Below, piece by piece: positions 31,428-45,765 of a stretch of 64,000 bases of DNA. Numbering within the stretch: the stretch's first letter is position 1; the number at the start of each line of letters is the position of its first letter. The notes below the pieces were generated by a model that was not told where the DNA came from, did no database searches, and was given only the letters and a program-made list of their open reading frames with translations. Source of the stretch: Adiantum capillus-veneris (taxonomy: Eukaryota; Streptophyta; Polypodiopsida; Polypodiales; Pteridaceae); assembly GCA_014529385.2 (NCBI GenBank), contig CM043971.1:92057340-92121339 (forward strand), written 5' to 3'. The translations under genes were made by a program, and so were the position numbers.

Positions 31428-34329
31428 ATCATGCAGTTACAACTACTTTCACGCAAGTGTTGAAGTTAACAACAAGGCAAGCTATAGATCACGTGTAGTA
31501 CATGCTTGCAACACTAAAGGGCACAAAGAAAGAAAAAAAGATAACCTATATGGGTGCTCCATAAGTGCTAACAAGAATTTCATACCATGCTATTGGAATG
31601 GCCGACAACTTGTCGCAACCCCATATCAGAATACGTGGATAATCTCAGCTCAACCTTCTCCACAAACCACTAGATCAAGAAAAAGAGTATATAAATCAGA
31701 TGAGGAATCAGCAAAAAGCACGCCTGAAGCCCATAGGAGCAAAATCTCTAACAATGAAGAAACGAGGGCAAGAGAGAAGCAATGAAGAAGAAAGCAGTGG
31801 CAGCTCATCAAGAGGAACCTCAGTAAAAAAAGGGCAAGGTTTGAAAGAGAGAAACAATCATATGAAAGAAGCCACCAAGCTGTAGGCAAAAACCCTCAGT
31901 CATGGAGCCCGAGGGAGGTCAAGGGTCCAAGGACCAAGAACCCCGCGAAGAAGGTCCCAGAGGATCCGAAGGATTTACTTGAGTGGATGTATGCAGAATC
32001 CAAAGCATTGAAGATTCAGGAAGCTCTAGAAGCGCAAAGGAAAGCAAGAGAAGAAGCGGATGAGAAACAAAGTCAAGCAGAAGCTTCACAACAAAGTGAA
32101 TCACATCCTGAACAAGGAGGGATGTCTCCAAGACCCTCTTCACCAACTACAAAACAAGAAGATCATCCCATGCCAAGTCCAAGCCCTTCACCAATTGCTA
32201 AGTCCAATGAAGGCGAGGAAGCAAAGTGAAAAGAGAAGCAACAGGAAAAGGCAAGTTTTGAATAGCCCAAGGAAGCCGAAAAAGTTGAAGATGGACCTTC
32301 TACAACAACTCAAGTAGAATCACTTGAGGCATCCATAAAGCCTCAAGAAGAATCAATTGAACCTACAAGGCTACAAGCAGAATCCGCTGCACCATCAAAA
32401 GAGCCGCATACCAAATTTGCTGAAACTTCTAAGCAGCCTCAGATATAACCTGAAGATTGGGAAACCATCGATGAAGTGATCAAGCAGGTAAATGAGTATG
32501 CAAAGAAAATGCAGATGATGATAGAAAAGGTGAGAACAGTAACACTTAGCCGCAGTGCCAAGGCTAAAGAATTGGAACAGGTAATAGATGTTCTACAAGG
32601 TGAGCTCGAAGACAGGATGAACATTATTGAAGATCTTCAAAGACAGATTAAAGAGCTAAAAAATGAAGCAGAACAACACCAAACTATCAAGGAAAGGTAG
32701 CAAAAAGAGATGGAAGATTTGGGGGAGCTCCTCACGAAGTTGTCTAATGCATGCAAGAGTAAGGACCAACAACTGACTGAAGTGACCAACGAACTTTTAA
32801 TCACTACTCAGTCAGTCCAAATGATCCAAGTGCATCTAGATGTATCCAATGCCTCCTTGCAGTACTCCAAGCAAAGAAGCAATGACCAAGCGGCATTTTT
32901 AAGGCAGATAAGAAAAAACCCCACCGTAGCTTCACTCAAGGGAGCTGAAGTCTACAAGATTTTGGAAAAGAGGAACAAGGACCTCAAACTTGAATTTAAG
33001 CTTGAACAAGCACAAAGACGAGACCTTGCATTAATGTGGGTACAAAGAGAAGAGTAACTGCTCAAGGAGATAGAAGATTTGAAGAGAGCCAACCAGTTGC
33101 TGAGAGAAGGACATACAAAAGCTCAAGAGGATGCAGGAACATCTGAACAGTCGATCATAGACATACCATCAGTCTCCTTTGCAGATATGGAAACACAACC
33201 TTTGAAAGGTCTAGCAAGAGATTCGGAGTTTCAAGTGCCAATCACTAAATAAGAACAAGTGCCAATGGTCTAGCTTTCCAAAGCTGAAGAAGATGCATTG
33301 AAGGAGTAGATAGTCCATGAAGTAGATGCTGAATGGAAAGCAGCAATGGATTGGGAGTTGAGAGTTCTCCACTTAGTAGATGTTGAATGGAAAGCAGCAA
33401 TGGATTGGGAGTTGAGAGTTCTCCACTCAGTAGATGTTGAATGGAAAGCAGCAATGGATTGGGAGTTGAGAGTTCTCCACTCAGTCAATGTAACTCAACC
33501 CACTCCCAACCAAATCAATGCTCAATGGCATCAACAATCGTTGCCCTGCCCATTGATAAAGGTGGAGCTACTGCAAGTTAAAGAAAGACTTTACAAGGAT
33601 ATGCAACCAGAAGGCTCAGATGCTCTCCACCCCAAATGGAGAAATAATTGGCTCAACAAGAACTCTAGATACCTCATTCTGTTTACAAGAGCACTTGCAA
33701 CAATACAAAAGGACCCCACATTCTGTCATGTACCAAGGGTAAGGACGTGGCAGGCACACGACGCATTAAGGAAGAAGAGACCAACTTGGCTCAACTACCC
33801 AAGGTTGCCAGCTCTAGCGCAGGGACCGCCAACAAAGGAATACATGGTAAAACCCCTAACGAGTCCCATGAACTTCTTCAAAAGCCTCCCTGACCTCTCA
33901 TGTGCAATGCTCTGTAAAATTTGCAGAATGCTGCTTACATGCATTCAAACTTTTCATGAGCCTGAGCAAGCAGGAGCTCCCTGGATGTCTTTCCTAGAAG
34001 GCAACAAAAATATATGCTATGATTTGAGTGGACAACCCTCAAAATAATTCCTCTACGGCTTCTACGTCAGATGCATGTTCCTGCCATCAAGCAATATGTT
34101 GGCATTTGAAGAGGCATTTTATACAGGATTCTTCACACGGCGGACAAAGATTTTTGGGCCAGTGATCAGCAACCTTACATCAAGGTTTGTTGGCTATTTA
34201 GCCATCGAACTTAAAAACAAAGTCACCATGCAGTTTTTGCAAGTCCTTGACAAAGAAAGACGAATCGGATATGAGAAAGCTCTACAGGCGCTAAAAGACC
34301 GTCTCGCCAGTCGTCAATCCAAAGACTAA
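31428..34329 (+). pseudogene. Long coiled-coil 3' region of Gag-only element
   Basis: A mostly single frame (31987-34329, a few stops) encodes charged, heptad-rich sequence. About 32476-33240 looks like a long coiled coil rich in Glu, Lys, Gln and Leu. Three exact-length 18-residue repeats follow (33322-33483). The last ~270 codons are less biased, with a FLYGFYVRC-like and an AFEEAFYTGFFTRR-like stretch and a final basic helix. I do not recognise the family. It could be an extension of Gag or a captured host sequence. It takes the place where pol would be in an autonomous element. Confidence 0.6.
33322..33483 (+). repeat. 54-bp in-frame tandem repeat, three copies
   Basis: Units 33322-33375, 33376-33429 and 33430-33483 are almost identical. 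Each encodes 18 residues of the type VD(A/V)EWKAAMDWELRVLH(L/S). The period is a multiple of three, so the frame is kept. Confidence 0.93.
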
Positions 34330-34366
34330 TTCAATCCATGAAGCTGTGTCAAGGGATGACACAGTC

Positions 34367-34380
34367 GAGGAGGGGGGGGA
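34367..34380 (+). other. Polypurine tract
   Basis: GAGGAGGGGGGGGA lies one base before the right LTR start TGTAAGCAGC and is the expected plus-strand primer. Confidence 0.85.
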
Positions 34381-34381
34381 A

Positions 34382-35293
34382 TGTAAGCAGCAAGCTAACT
34401 CAGATAAAAAATTTCGGGAGCTTTTATTGTAAAAACACCTATTCTTTTGAAAAATCAAAAATTTTGTAACTCCTATTTTCCAAATGGATACTGTAATCGA
34501 TGAGCCAGGGCTATCAGCTTCCAGATTGTATCAACTTATCTTTAGTTAGAGCTCCCAAATTATTAGTTTTTTACCACAAAAACCTTGGCTAAGGTATAAA
34601 AGACAATTTTTGTAAGTTATTTTTCAAGTTTTGGATAATAGAAACACAACGTGAGCTAACGGTGCTCACTTCTCTCCTTCTCGTACTTCCTACTCCCTTC
34701 TCGGTTGTCACATTGCAGTGTCGTCTATTGCATTGCAACCGCAAGTAAGAGCTCTACGCATTGACGTAAACATTTCATGGTAATCCGTAGCTTTTGGCGT
34801 CGCCAACCCGCTGCTTAATCTCATCATAAGTAGGAATTTAAGCTAGAAAATCACAAAGTAAGCATAGGCGGGGTACTAGGGCATCATTGCTAAGCATTTA
34901 GATGCATTTTGGGTCGAAAAGGACTAGGTCAAAAACTCACTGGTGTTAATGATCGTGATCTTTGCATTTCATCAAAAGTGAGGTTTAAGACCATAAGCAT
35001 GTGTGCTTAGGTCTTATATACATGTCCTAGAAGTTTCGTAACATTTGGATGTCATTTGATACTGTAACGGTTATGATTCGTTTGCCGATTCGCGATTAGC
35101 TTTTGGTGACTTTGGTCATTTGAGTGTAGCTTGTGTCAGATGCAAGTTGTCTATTGTTTTCTAAGAAATTGAAACCCTCTTGTAGCCTCTATGCACTAGC
35201 CGAGTCAGCTTCCTCCCATGGATTGATATTTATGTTTGTGGTTCTCACTATGTCTGCAATAAGATAGGAGTGAGGTTAGAAACCCGTCCCACA
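34382..35293 (+). repeat. 3' LTR of Gag-only element
   Basis: 912 bp from TGTAAGCAGC to CCGTCCCACA. A TATAAAAG box lies at 34595-34602. The five bases after it are CTTAT, which cannot be compared because the other LTR is truncated. Confidence 0.88.
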
Positions 35294-35313
35294 CTTATCT
35301 CCAGCATCAAACT

Positions 35314-37197
<1,884 letters not shown>

Positions 37198-37813
37198 ACA
37201 CGGACACCACTCTATTGGTGTAGTTGCTTACAGACGTTTTGATATGCACCACAAAGCGTGTTGTGAAGCTATGCTTGCCAACCTCTGTAGTGCAATAGCA
37301 TTTTGAAATGCTAGTAAAAGATGGCCAACAAGATCACCCGCCGTCAGCTTCGTCATAGACATCATTACTCATTAACTAGCTCAACTGTAGGAATTTTGAG
37401 AGGCTGTCTATAATGGCCTCCAAACCTGAAAATTTTCATGCGCTACAGAGCCCTTTTCAGCGCCACAAAACAGGGGTAGCGTTTTGAGATGCTGCAGCAA
37501 ACAGCTCCACCGACATCCGATTTTTGCAGCATTTTGAAATGCCCGTCTACACCACCAGAGAGAGCGTGCCTTGCTGGAACCTCCATAGTGAGCGTTTTGA
37601 AACGCTATTTTTGCCGGCAAGCACTGCTCACCTACGCCTTCTATTGCAACTGTGCCACCGAGTGAGGCAGTGTCTCAAGATGCTACCGCAGCTGCCAAAG
37701 AGCGCCCGAGAGGTTATGCCCGCCTGTAGCCGCCTCTCAAAACGCAAACCTGGAGCTCATGTAGGATGACGTAGATGATCTACTACAACAAGCGCCCTAA
37801 GGCTCTAATACCA
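37198..37813. other. Non-coding stretch with repeated short palindromes
   Basis: No protein recognised. Four copies of an AGC(A/G)TTT-TG-AAA(T/C)GCT hairpin word occur at 37297-37312, 37478-37493 (imperfect), 37528-37542 (last base lost) and 37591-37606. An inverted iMet-like primer site lies at 37802-37813. Confidence 0.6.
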
Positions 37814-38157
37814 ATTCGAGGAGAATCTAGGGTGGATGCCATCCGCAAGAATCCATGGTTCCTTGGAGCGTACAGAAGTGCAGAGATTTTGAAGAACAAA
37901 CGAGAGAGGGAGAGATTCAACACACGCTATATTTTGTATTTAAAAGACTTGCTACATACATAGAGTTTCTTTCCACGCAAAATGAAGCTCAACTATCCTT
38001 TCCTGCATGCTTCATAAGAGTATGTTTCCATAGGCTGACACCACTAACTGAACCCCGGCTTGAATGCCCAACATTTCTTTCCTTGCGCAACCAGCCTTCC
38101 ATCCTTCTTATGCTCTTCGACAAAGAGACCATCGGAGTTAAACATGACATGTAATTC
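37814..38157. repeat. Third, diverged copy of the AAGCTAGGG LTR-like module
   Basis: Directly after the inverted primer site the sequence reads GAGGAGAATCTAGGGTGGATG, then an AGAGAGGGAGAGATTCAACACACGC stretch that parallels the earlier modules. It has no long (TC)n tract. Its right end is undefined. Confidence 0.45.
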
Positions 38158-39324
38158 CTACTCAACCATTTTCCCAACAGAAACCAGGTTCTTTGTAATG
38201 TTGGGTACATATAGTACATTAGCTAGGTACTTAACTTTACCATATATCATAGACAATGGCACATTTCCAGTATGCATAATAGGATGTGCAATATCATCCC
38301 CAATTTCTACATAGCCAAGACTTTGTAAAGTCTGCATTTCCTTAAACCATTCACCATGACTGGTCATGTGATTCAATGTACCAGAATCCATATACCATAC
38401 ATTATCACTAGATTTTTCCACATTTGCAGACATAGTATTCAGCATGTGTTGCACCACAGATAGCCGCATTCATGCTAGTAGTTGCATAACGGTTTTGTTT
38501 GTCTCATATCTGGACAAACATGTTCAAAGTGACCATGTCTCCCACAACCCAAACATACTACATTTCCATGTTGACCTGCATTATTGTGCTGCGCATTTCC
38601 ACGACCTCTTGGACTCCCCCTACCTCGAAAGTTTCCTCGACCACCACCTTTGTTGTTTTGACCATGATTGTTATTCTGATGTTGTGCTTGGTGGTTGCCT
38701 CTTCCTCGGCCTCGTCCACGACTTGTACCACTTCCTCTTCCTCTTTCTCTGTTGTTGAAAAGAACCTATATAGAATTTTTCCACCCTTCGTAGAGGAGTC
38801 TTCCTCAAGTTCCTTCTCTTCCACAATCAATACGGACACTAAATCTGTAAACGAGGGAGTGTTCTCCCAAAGATGGATGCCTGTTTTAAATTGTTTGTAC
38901 CCAAGATCCAAACCTCATAGACAGACTTCTACTTTATCATCATCATCGACTATAACACCAATCGATGCAAGTGATACACATATGTTCTTTATCTTTAACG
39001 AATAGTCATTGATGGACAGTCTTTTCTTCTGAATAGTATTCATCTCAGTCTTCAACTGCAGCTTCCTTGCCTTTGTGTTGGTCACAGCCAATGACAGCAA
39101 AGTGTCCAAGCCTCCTTAGGAGATTGAGCATCCTGTATCTGTCCAATCATAGTGTCATGTGCACTGACAGAAAGCCAATGCATGAGCTTCCGAGCTCCCT
39201 GGTTCCAATCTTTAAATGTCTTAATTTGTGCAGCACTGGCACCTTCCTCTGGCAGTAGTAGTGCTACCTCATGCTTGTCCAGCTTCTCACTGACAATCTG
39301 GTTAAGCCTGCTAGAAATTATCAA
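38158..39324 (-). pseudogene. Ty1/copia gag-protease remnant
   Basis: Minus-strand frames, shifted several times. Gag comes first (about 39324-38560), with an NTKARKLQLKTEMNTIQKK motif and an LSINDYSLKIKNIC block as in copia Gag. Next is a CCHC knuckle near 38500-38550 (CLGCGRHGHFEHVC). A copia protease follows, with WYMDSGTLNHMTSH and later LANVLYVPNITKNLVSVGK. The element is cut at 38158 before integrase and RT. The primer site for the same element lies at 39628-39638. Inactive. Confidence 0.85.
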
Positions 39325-39627
39325 TTACCATCTGTAACCACAATCTGCATACATACACCTGTTTCACTGAACCAAACAATATATGTGTACACTGCAACCA
39401 AACCAAAGCTTTTTGTACCACCTATATGCAAATCTGCAGAATTTCGAACCTTAGCGGTTTTGCATGTGAAGGCACTCTAACTCCAAAGTGGGGGTCAAAA
39501 CGTATCCGTAATGGAAATCTAGATGCACAGTCTTAGTCCAAAGGACTGTATAGAACCTCCCAGGAATATCGAAGCCGCTTCCTAAACTGCTCCTGCTTGC
39601 TGCTCGAAGCTCCTCAGACACAACTAG

Positions 39628-39720
39628 GCTCTGATACATGATAGGGATCAAGAAGGAGAGAGCTTGAGCTCTTGCAAGCGCGCGCACACACACACACACA
39701 CAAAGATGGAGGCAAAAGAC
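39628..39720 (-). repeat. Copia primer site and start of its 5' LTR
   Basis: On the minus strand TGTATCAGAGC (39628-39638) is an iMet-type primer site. To its right the LTR begins at 39639 (TGATAGGGATC as read on plus) and includes (AC)n near 39687-39702. The outer end of the LTR could not be placed. Confidence 0.6.
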
Positions 39721-41331
<1,611 letters not shown>

Positions 41332-41557
41332 CGCACATTAATCAAAGGGTATCCAGAAGCGGTCGAACAGTGAGCTCATCACCTATCAAATCAATGCCGA
41401 AGGACACGCCCCCCAAGGATTCAAGGGACATGACAATCACATGTCGCACATTAATCAAAGGGTATCCAGAAGCGGTCGAACAGTGAGCTCATCACCTATC
41501 AAATCAATGCCGAAGGACACGCCCCCCAAGGATTCAAGGGACATGACAATCACATGT
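41332..41557 (+). repeat. Perfect 113-bp tandem duplication
   Basis: 41332-41444 and 41445-41557 appear identical base for base. They cover the N-terminal coding part of LINE-A ORF1. The period is not a multiple of three, so the duplication shifts the frame. Its perfection suggests a recent event. Confidence 0.93.
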
Positions 41558-42291
41558 ACTACACAGGACATCTGGGGACTGCTACTGTCTATCCAAGAAT
41601 AGGTACGACAACACAATGAGGTTATTTCACGCCAAAATGAATACATCAAAAACCTAACACTACGCAACCAAGAGTTGGATCATACCATTGCACTGCAAGC
41701 TCTGAAGCTTCAGCAACAAGAAGACACCCTGAAAACGCTGCAAACTCGAGTGTTGGAACAAGGCAGTCACATAACACAGGTCACCAATAATGTAACCGGT
41801 GCACCCGAGGGGTCTCCTCCATCTTGGGCACAGATAGTGAAACAAGAGAGGACCATGGGACACAAGACAGGAGAGATGTATACGTATGAGAGTATGTATA
41901 CGCATGAGGATTCTACCAAATACAAGGAAAGGGAGAAAAGATCCCAAAACATTGTGATACGAGGCATGCCAGAACCTGAGGGGGAAATAGTCATGTCATT
42001 GAACGTAGATGTTACCACCTTGTTAGCAGAAAAGCTTGATATGCAAGATGCAAGGGTATATGGGGCACATAGAGTGGGCCAGAAGAAGACTGATGCTCAT
42101 AGGGCAGTTGTATGCACAATGTTGGATGCTCGCAAAAGGACCATAATTTTGGAAACTGCACGCTTCTGCTTGAAAGGCACTCAGTACTATGTAAGTGAAG
42201 ATAGAACACCGACACAATAGGCAGCAAGAAGGAAAGCATATGAGGAACGTCTCAAGGAGAAAAAACCAGCATCACCGCCTAAAAATTCATA
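41455..42291 (+). pseudogene. LINE-A ORF1 protein
   Basis: The frame runs from the second copy of the duplication. It has one in-frame TAG near 41600, a Gln/Leu-rich helical stretch (about 41630-41780) that should form a coiled coil, an RRM-like strand (SQNIVIRGMPEPEGE) and a basic C-terminal part (RAVVCTMLDARKRTII-like) with another TAG near 42218. This order of coiled coil, RRM and basic C-terminal domain recalls animal L1 ORF1p, a trimeric RNA chaperone, and not the usual plant L1 ORF1. Similarity was judged by eye. Confidence 0.65.
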
Positions 42292-42292
42292 G

Positions 42293-45200
42293 GGGCACGC
42301 GACCCATGGGATCACGACCATACATGTTACAAGTTGGAACTGTAGAGGTTTCCCATGGCATAAGGGAGAAGGGCTGGTGGATATTCTACCACAAGCTGAC
42401 ATACTCTTCCTATTGGAAACATGGGAACAAAACACATGCAAGCTGCCGGACATTAGTGGATATATCAAGCACTCCGTATGGTGGAATGGTACCAAAATGC
42501 GAGGACAAGGAGGTGTAGCTGTAATGTATAAGGAAGAGCTTCAAAAGATGGTTGAGGTATGCAAGATTGATGACCACAAGCGCTATATATGGGTTAAGGT
42601 TTGCTCATCAAAAGGATTGATCGTTGTTGCAGGATGCTATATCCTGCATCGAGAGTCACCTTTTTATGACACAAACCAGCTATCCAAAAATGACCCCTTT
42701 GCTGACCTATGTACAGACATTGCAATGTATGCACAAGAGGGAGCAGTTGTCCTTCTTGGGGATTTGAATGCCCAGATTGGAAACACACAGGTACAATTGA
42801 CAGACCATTCACTGCACCCTACGAATAAGAATGGGGAACTTATACTTGGTTCTATGTGGGATAGATGTTCAAGTGATAACATCATGAATGCACAGGGGTC
42901 AGCCATGATAAGTATGATGAGCTCAATGCAGCTTGTAGCCATGAATGGTGCGGATAAGTTCGTACACTCTGGATCATACACTTGCTACACGGCAAATCAT
43001 GGGAGGAGTACAAATGATTATGCCTTGGTGAGATACGATGCATTGGACTTGGTCCATAGTTTTGAAGTGGGTAGCAGGCTACCAACCTCAGACCATACAC
43101 CAATCCATATATGCCTACACATGCCCAGTATGCCTATTGTCAACACAATGAATACACCGAATTGGTCATACAAAATTCAACTCACGAAGAAAGAGGACTA
43201 TGCTAGTCTCTTAGATAGCCTACTATTTGACCGGAACATGCCTTGTGACATTGAAGAGACGTGGAAGATCTTCCGACATGTAATGGAGGAAGCGGCAAAA
43301 ATTATTATGGGCAAGTATCAAAGTGGTAAACAGACTAGGAAGGGTTTACCTCATAATCCTTGGTTTGATGCAGAATACAAGGAGGCCAAACGTAAGATGA
43401 GAGGCTTAGCACAACACTCAAATGAATGGGAATGGGCTGCTAGAGAATACAATACACTCAAGAGGAAAAAGAGACGCATGTATGAACTCTCAAAAGAACA
43501 ACTAGACTTGAGCAGGTTCAAGAAAGAGCCAAAGAAGGCTTGGCGTAACATGAAGGGAAAGAAAAGGGATGTGATGGGAGATTTCAGCCTAAACGAAATG
43601 TATGCTTATGTACAAACTTTGTATGCCCCGTTGGGGACTCAAGAGGCGATATACACAGGTGCTCAGGCCGAACATCCAAAGCCCATCACCTTCTAGGCAG
43701 TCATTAAAGGCCTCAAAAGCCTGGTGAATGGGAAAGCAGCTGACACATTACATCTTACCTCTGAAATGCTGAAATGGTCAGGTATTGAGGCTAAGAAATG
43801 GATACACCATATGATGAATCAAGCAATCAACCAATACTTATCCCAAGATTGGCAAGAAAAGTGGGTGAAAGCGCTCTTTAAAGGAGGTGACCGCAATTTG
43901 CTCACTAATTATCGCACCATCATGGTGAGCTCATGTATGGCAAAACTTTTTGGAAGCATTATTGAGAAATATCTTAGCACATGGGCTGAAAATAACGGGA
44001 AACGTGCCATTGGACAAGCAGGATTTAGAGCCCATCACAACACGATAGACCACCTTATCACACTCCGGGTCTTGATGGATGAAGCCAGGCTAAAAGGCAA
44101 AACCCTGTATTGTTGTTTTGTGGACTTCAAGAAAGCGTTTGACACAGTACCCCGTCAAGGGCTATGGTCACGTATGAAAAACTCTGGGAGTTCCTATGCA
44201 TCTCAGGGCAGCAATGGGACGCCTCTACCAAGAGGTCAGATGTAAACTCAAGACAAACATAGGTTTTTCACAAGAGTTCAGGAGCACTATGGGAGTTAAA
44301 CAAGGATGCCCTTTGTCACCTACACTTTTTAGACTATGCATAGATGAGCTTGATGATTTCATTAACAAGGCTATGGGAGAGGGGGGAGATCACCCTAGCA
44401 TTGATACTTTCATGCTTCTTCTCCTCATATATGCCAATGATGTGGTTCTCTTTGCCTACAAGGCCCTCCTTCTACATAAATTTTTGGATGCAGTACATGC
44501 ATTTTGCAATGCAACTGGCTTGTCAGTCAATGTAGCCAAAACAAAGGTTATGTCAGTCCACACATGTAGAAATGAGAATCAACCCATCATCACGTATGAC
44601 GGGCAAACACTCCAAGCGGTTGAGAGGTTCAAGTACTTGGGCATCTATGTACCTTCAAACCATGCATGGGCAAGTTGCGCGCAAAACAGAATTGATGCAC
44701 GACAAGCGAAATACTATGAATTTGAGAACATATGCAAGAAAAGTTTCACAAAGCGATGGGAAATCAAGTCTATGGCATTTGATGTATGCGTGGTCCAAAC
44801 AATACTTTACGATGTAGAGGTATGGGGGGGGAGTATCCCCGCTAGCACTTGGAATGACATTGAAAAGATACAGAAAAAATTCCTATGTAGACACATGGGG
44901 ATCAAAACTACCATCCCATACTCAGTGATGCTTTTGGAGACAGGCAAGAGACCCTTGGAAATGCAAGCCTTACAGAGGGTACACAGATACCTCATGAAAG
45001 TTAAGATGATGCCAGAGAGCCGTCTACCCCACATGGCATGGCAAGCCGGATATAAACAGCAAAAGAATTACAAGAGTAAATTTCTAACATCCAGTCTCGT
45101 AGAAGACATACGGAAATGGTTCTCTAGATGGAATGTGGGAGACCATGTGGACATGCACATAGAGGAAGGCACTGAACATGAGCATGGGCTGAATTTTGAC

Positions 45201-45680
45201 AGAAGCATACTTGAAGCCCTACACACTAGATGGAGTACAGCAGTACACAGGTCCAAATTTGAATACTACGGCAAACACATCAATACGCGATATTGGGAGA
45301 CCTACAAGACTGGGGACACTCAGATGCATATCAAGACACCTATGTCCCACCAGGCAAGACGGGCCATTACTTTGATGCGGACGCGATCACACATGCTCAA
45401 GATTGAAACGAGAGGGTGGCTGAATATTAAGGAAAATAGAAGGACATGCACACAATACAATTTAAACAAAGTGGAAAGCGAGGCCCATGTCACCATCGAG
45501 TGCCCAGCATACGCACACATCCGTGCTGATTTCCCACTGCTATTGCAAGGGGATGTCACCTTTGAAGAGCTTCTCTCTTGGACACACCCCTCCCCAATAG
45601 CTTTAGGCATCTACTTTGCCAAAGTATTGGATCATCACACAACAAAAGCTACTAGCCCACTACCCCCTCTACACACATGA
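42293..45680 (+). pseudogene. LINE-A ORF2: endonuclease and reverse transcriptase
   Basis: The AP-like endonuclease begins TSWNCRGF, with LLETW, LLGDLNAQIG, STNDYALV and a terminal SDHTPI, so the expected residues are present. After an in-frame TAG (43694) RT follows: FVDFKKAFDTVPR, then a frameshift near 44190, VKQGCPLSPTLF, and the catalytic motif YANDVV, in which the second Asp-pair residue is Asn. This should kill the enzyme. A Cys/His region near the C-terminus (HVTIECPAYAHIR) is the usual LINE zinc finger. The element has no PCNA-type motif at its end. Confidence 0.85.
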
Positions 45681-45765
45681 GGGGAACATCTTGTAGATTT
45701 TTTTGTGGTCCCATGGATCATTTTGGCCCCCCGAGGACGTAAACACAACATCATCATCATCTCTT

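Larger units (their letters stand above)
25180..35293 (+). mobile_element. Older Gag-only LTR element with coiled-coil 3' region
   Basis: The right LTR is complete (34382-35293). The left one is cut at its 5' side (25180-25716), so no target duplication can be checked. A tRNA-Asp-type PBS (25719) and a polypurine tract (34367-34380) fix the direction as plus. The interior encodes a decayed Gag-like polyprotein that starts MNLRSGRML, close to the MHLRSGRVL of the nested element at 9047-17687. It goes on through a zinc knuckle into a long acidic and coiled-coil region that reaches almost to the PPT. No RT, RNase H or integrase motif was found. The LTRs differ far more than those of the nested element, so this is an older insertion of a related non-autonomous type. 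Confidence 0.82.
41332..45765 (+). mobile_element. LINE-A, near full-length non-LTR retrotransposon
   Basis: Plus-strand element with ORF1 (coiled coil, RNA-binding) and ORF2 (endonuclease, RT, zinc finger). The 3' end at about 45703-45765 carries a diverged form of the 3' UTR of LINE-B to -E (TGGTCCCATGGATCATTTTGG) and ends in (ATC)4. Its RT and ORF1 are clearly related to, but distinct from, LINE-D. The 5' limit is unknown. Confidence 0.85.

Noticed and set aside
33322-33483. 54-bp repeats as a CRISPR-like array
   Set aside because: Units are directly joined with no spacers, in frame within a coding region of a plant retroelement.
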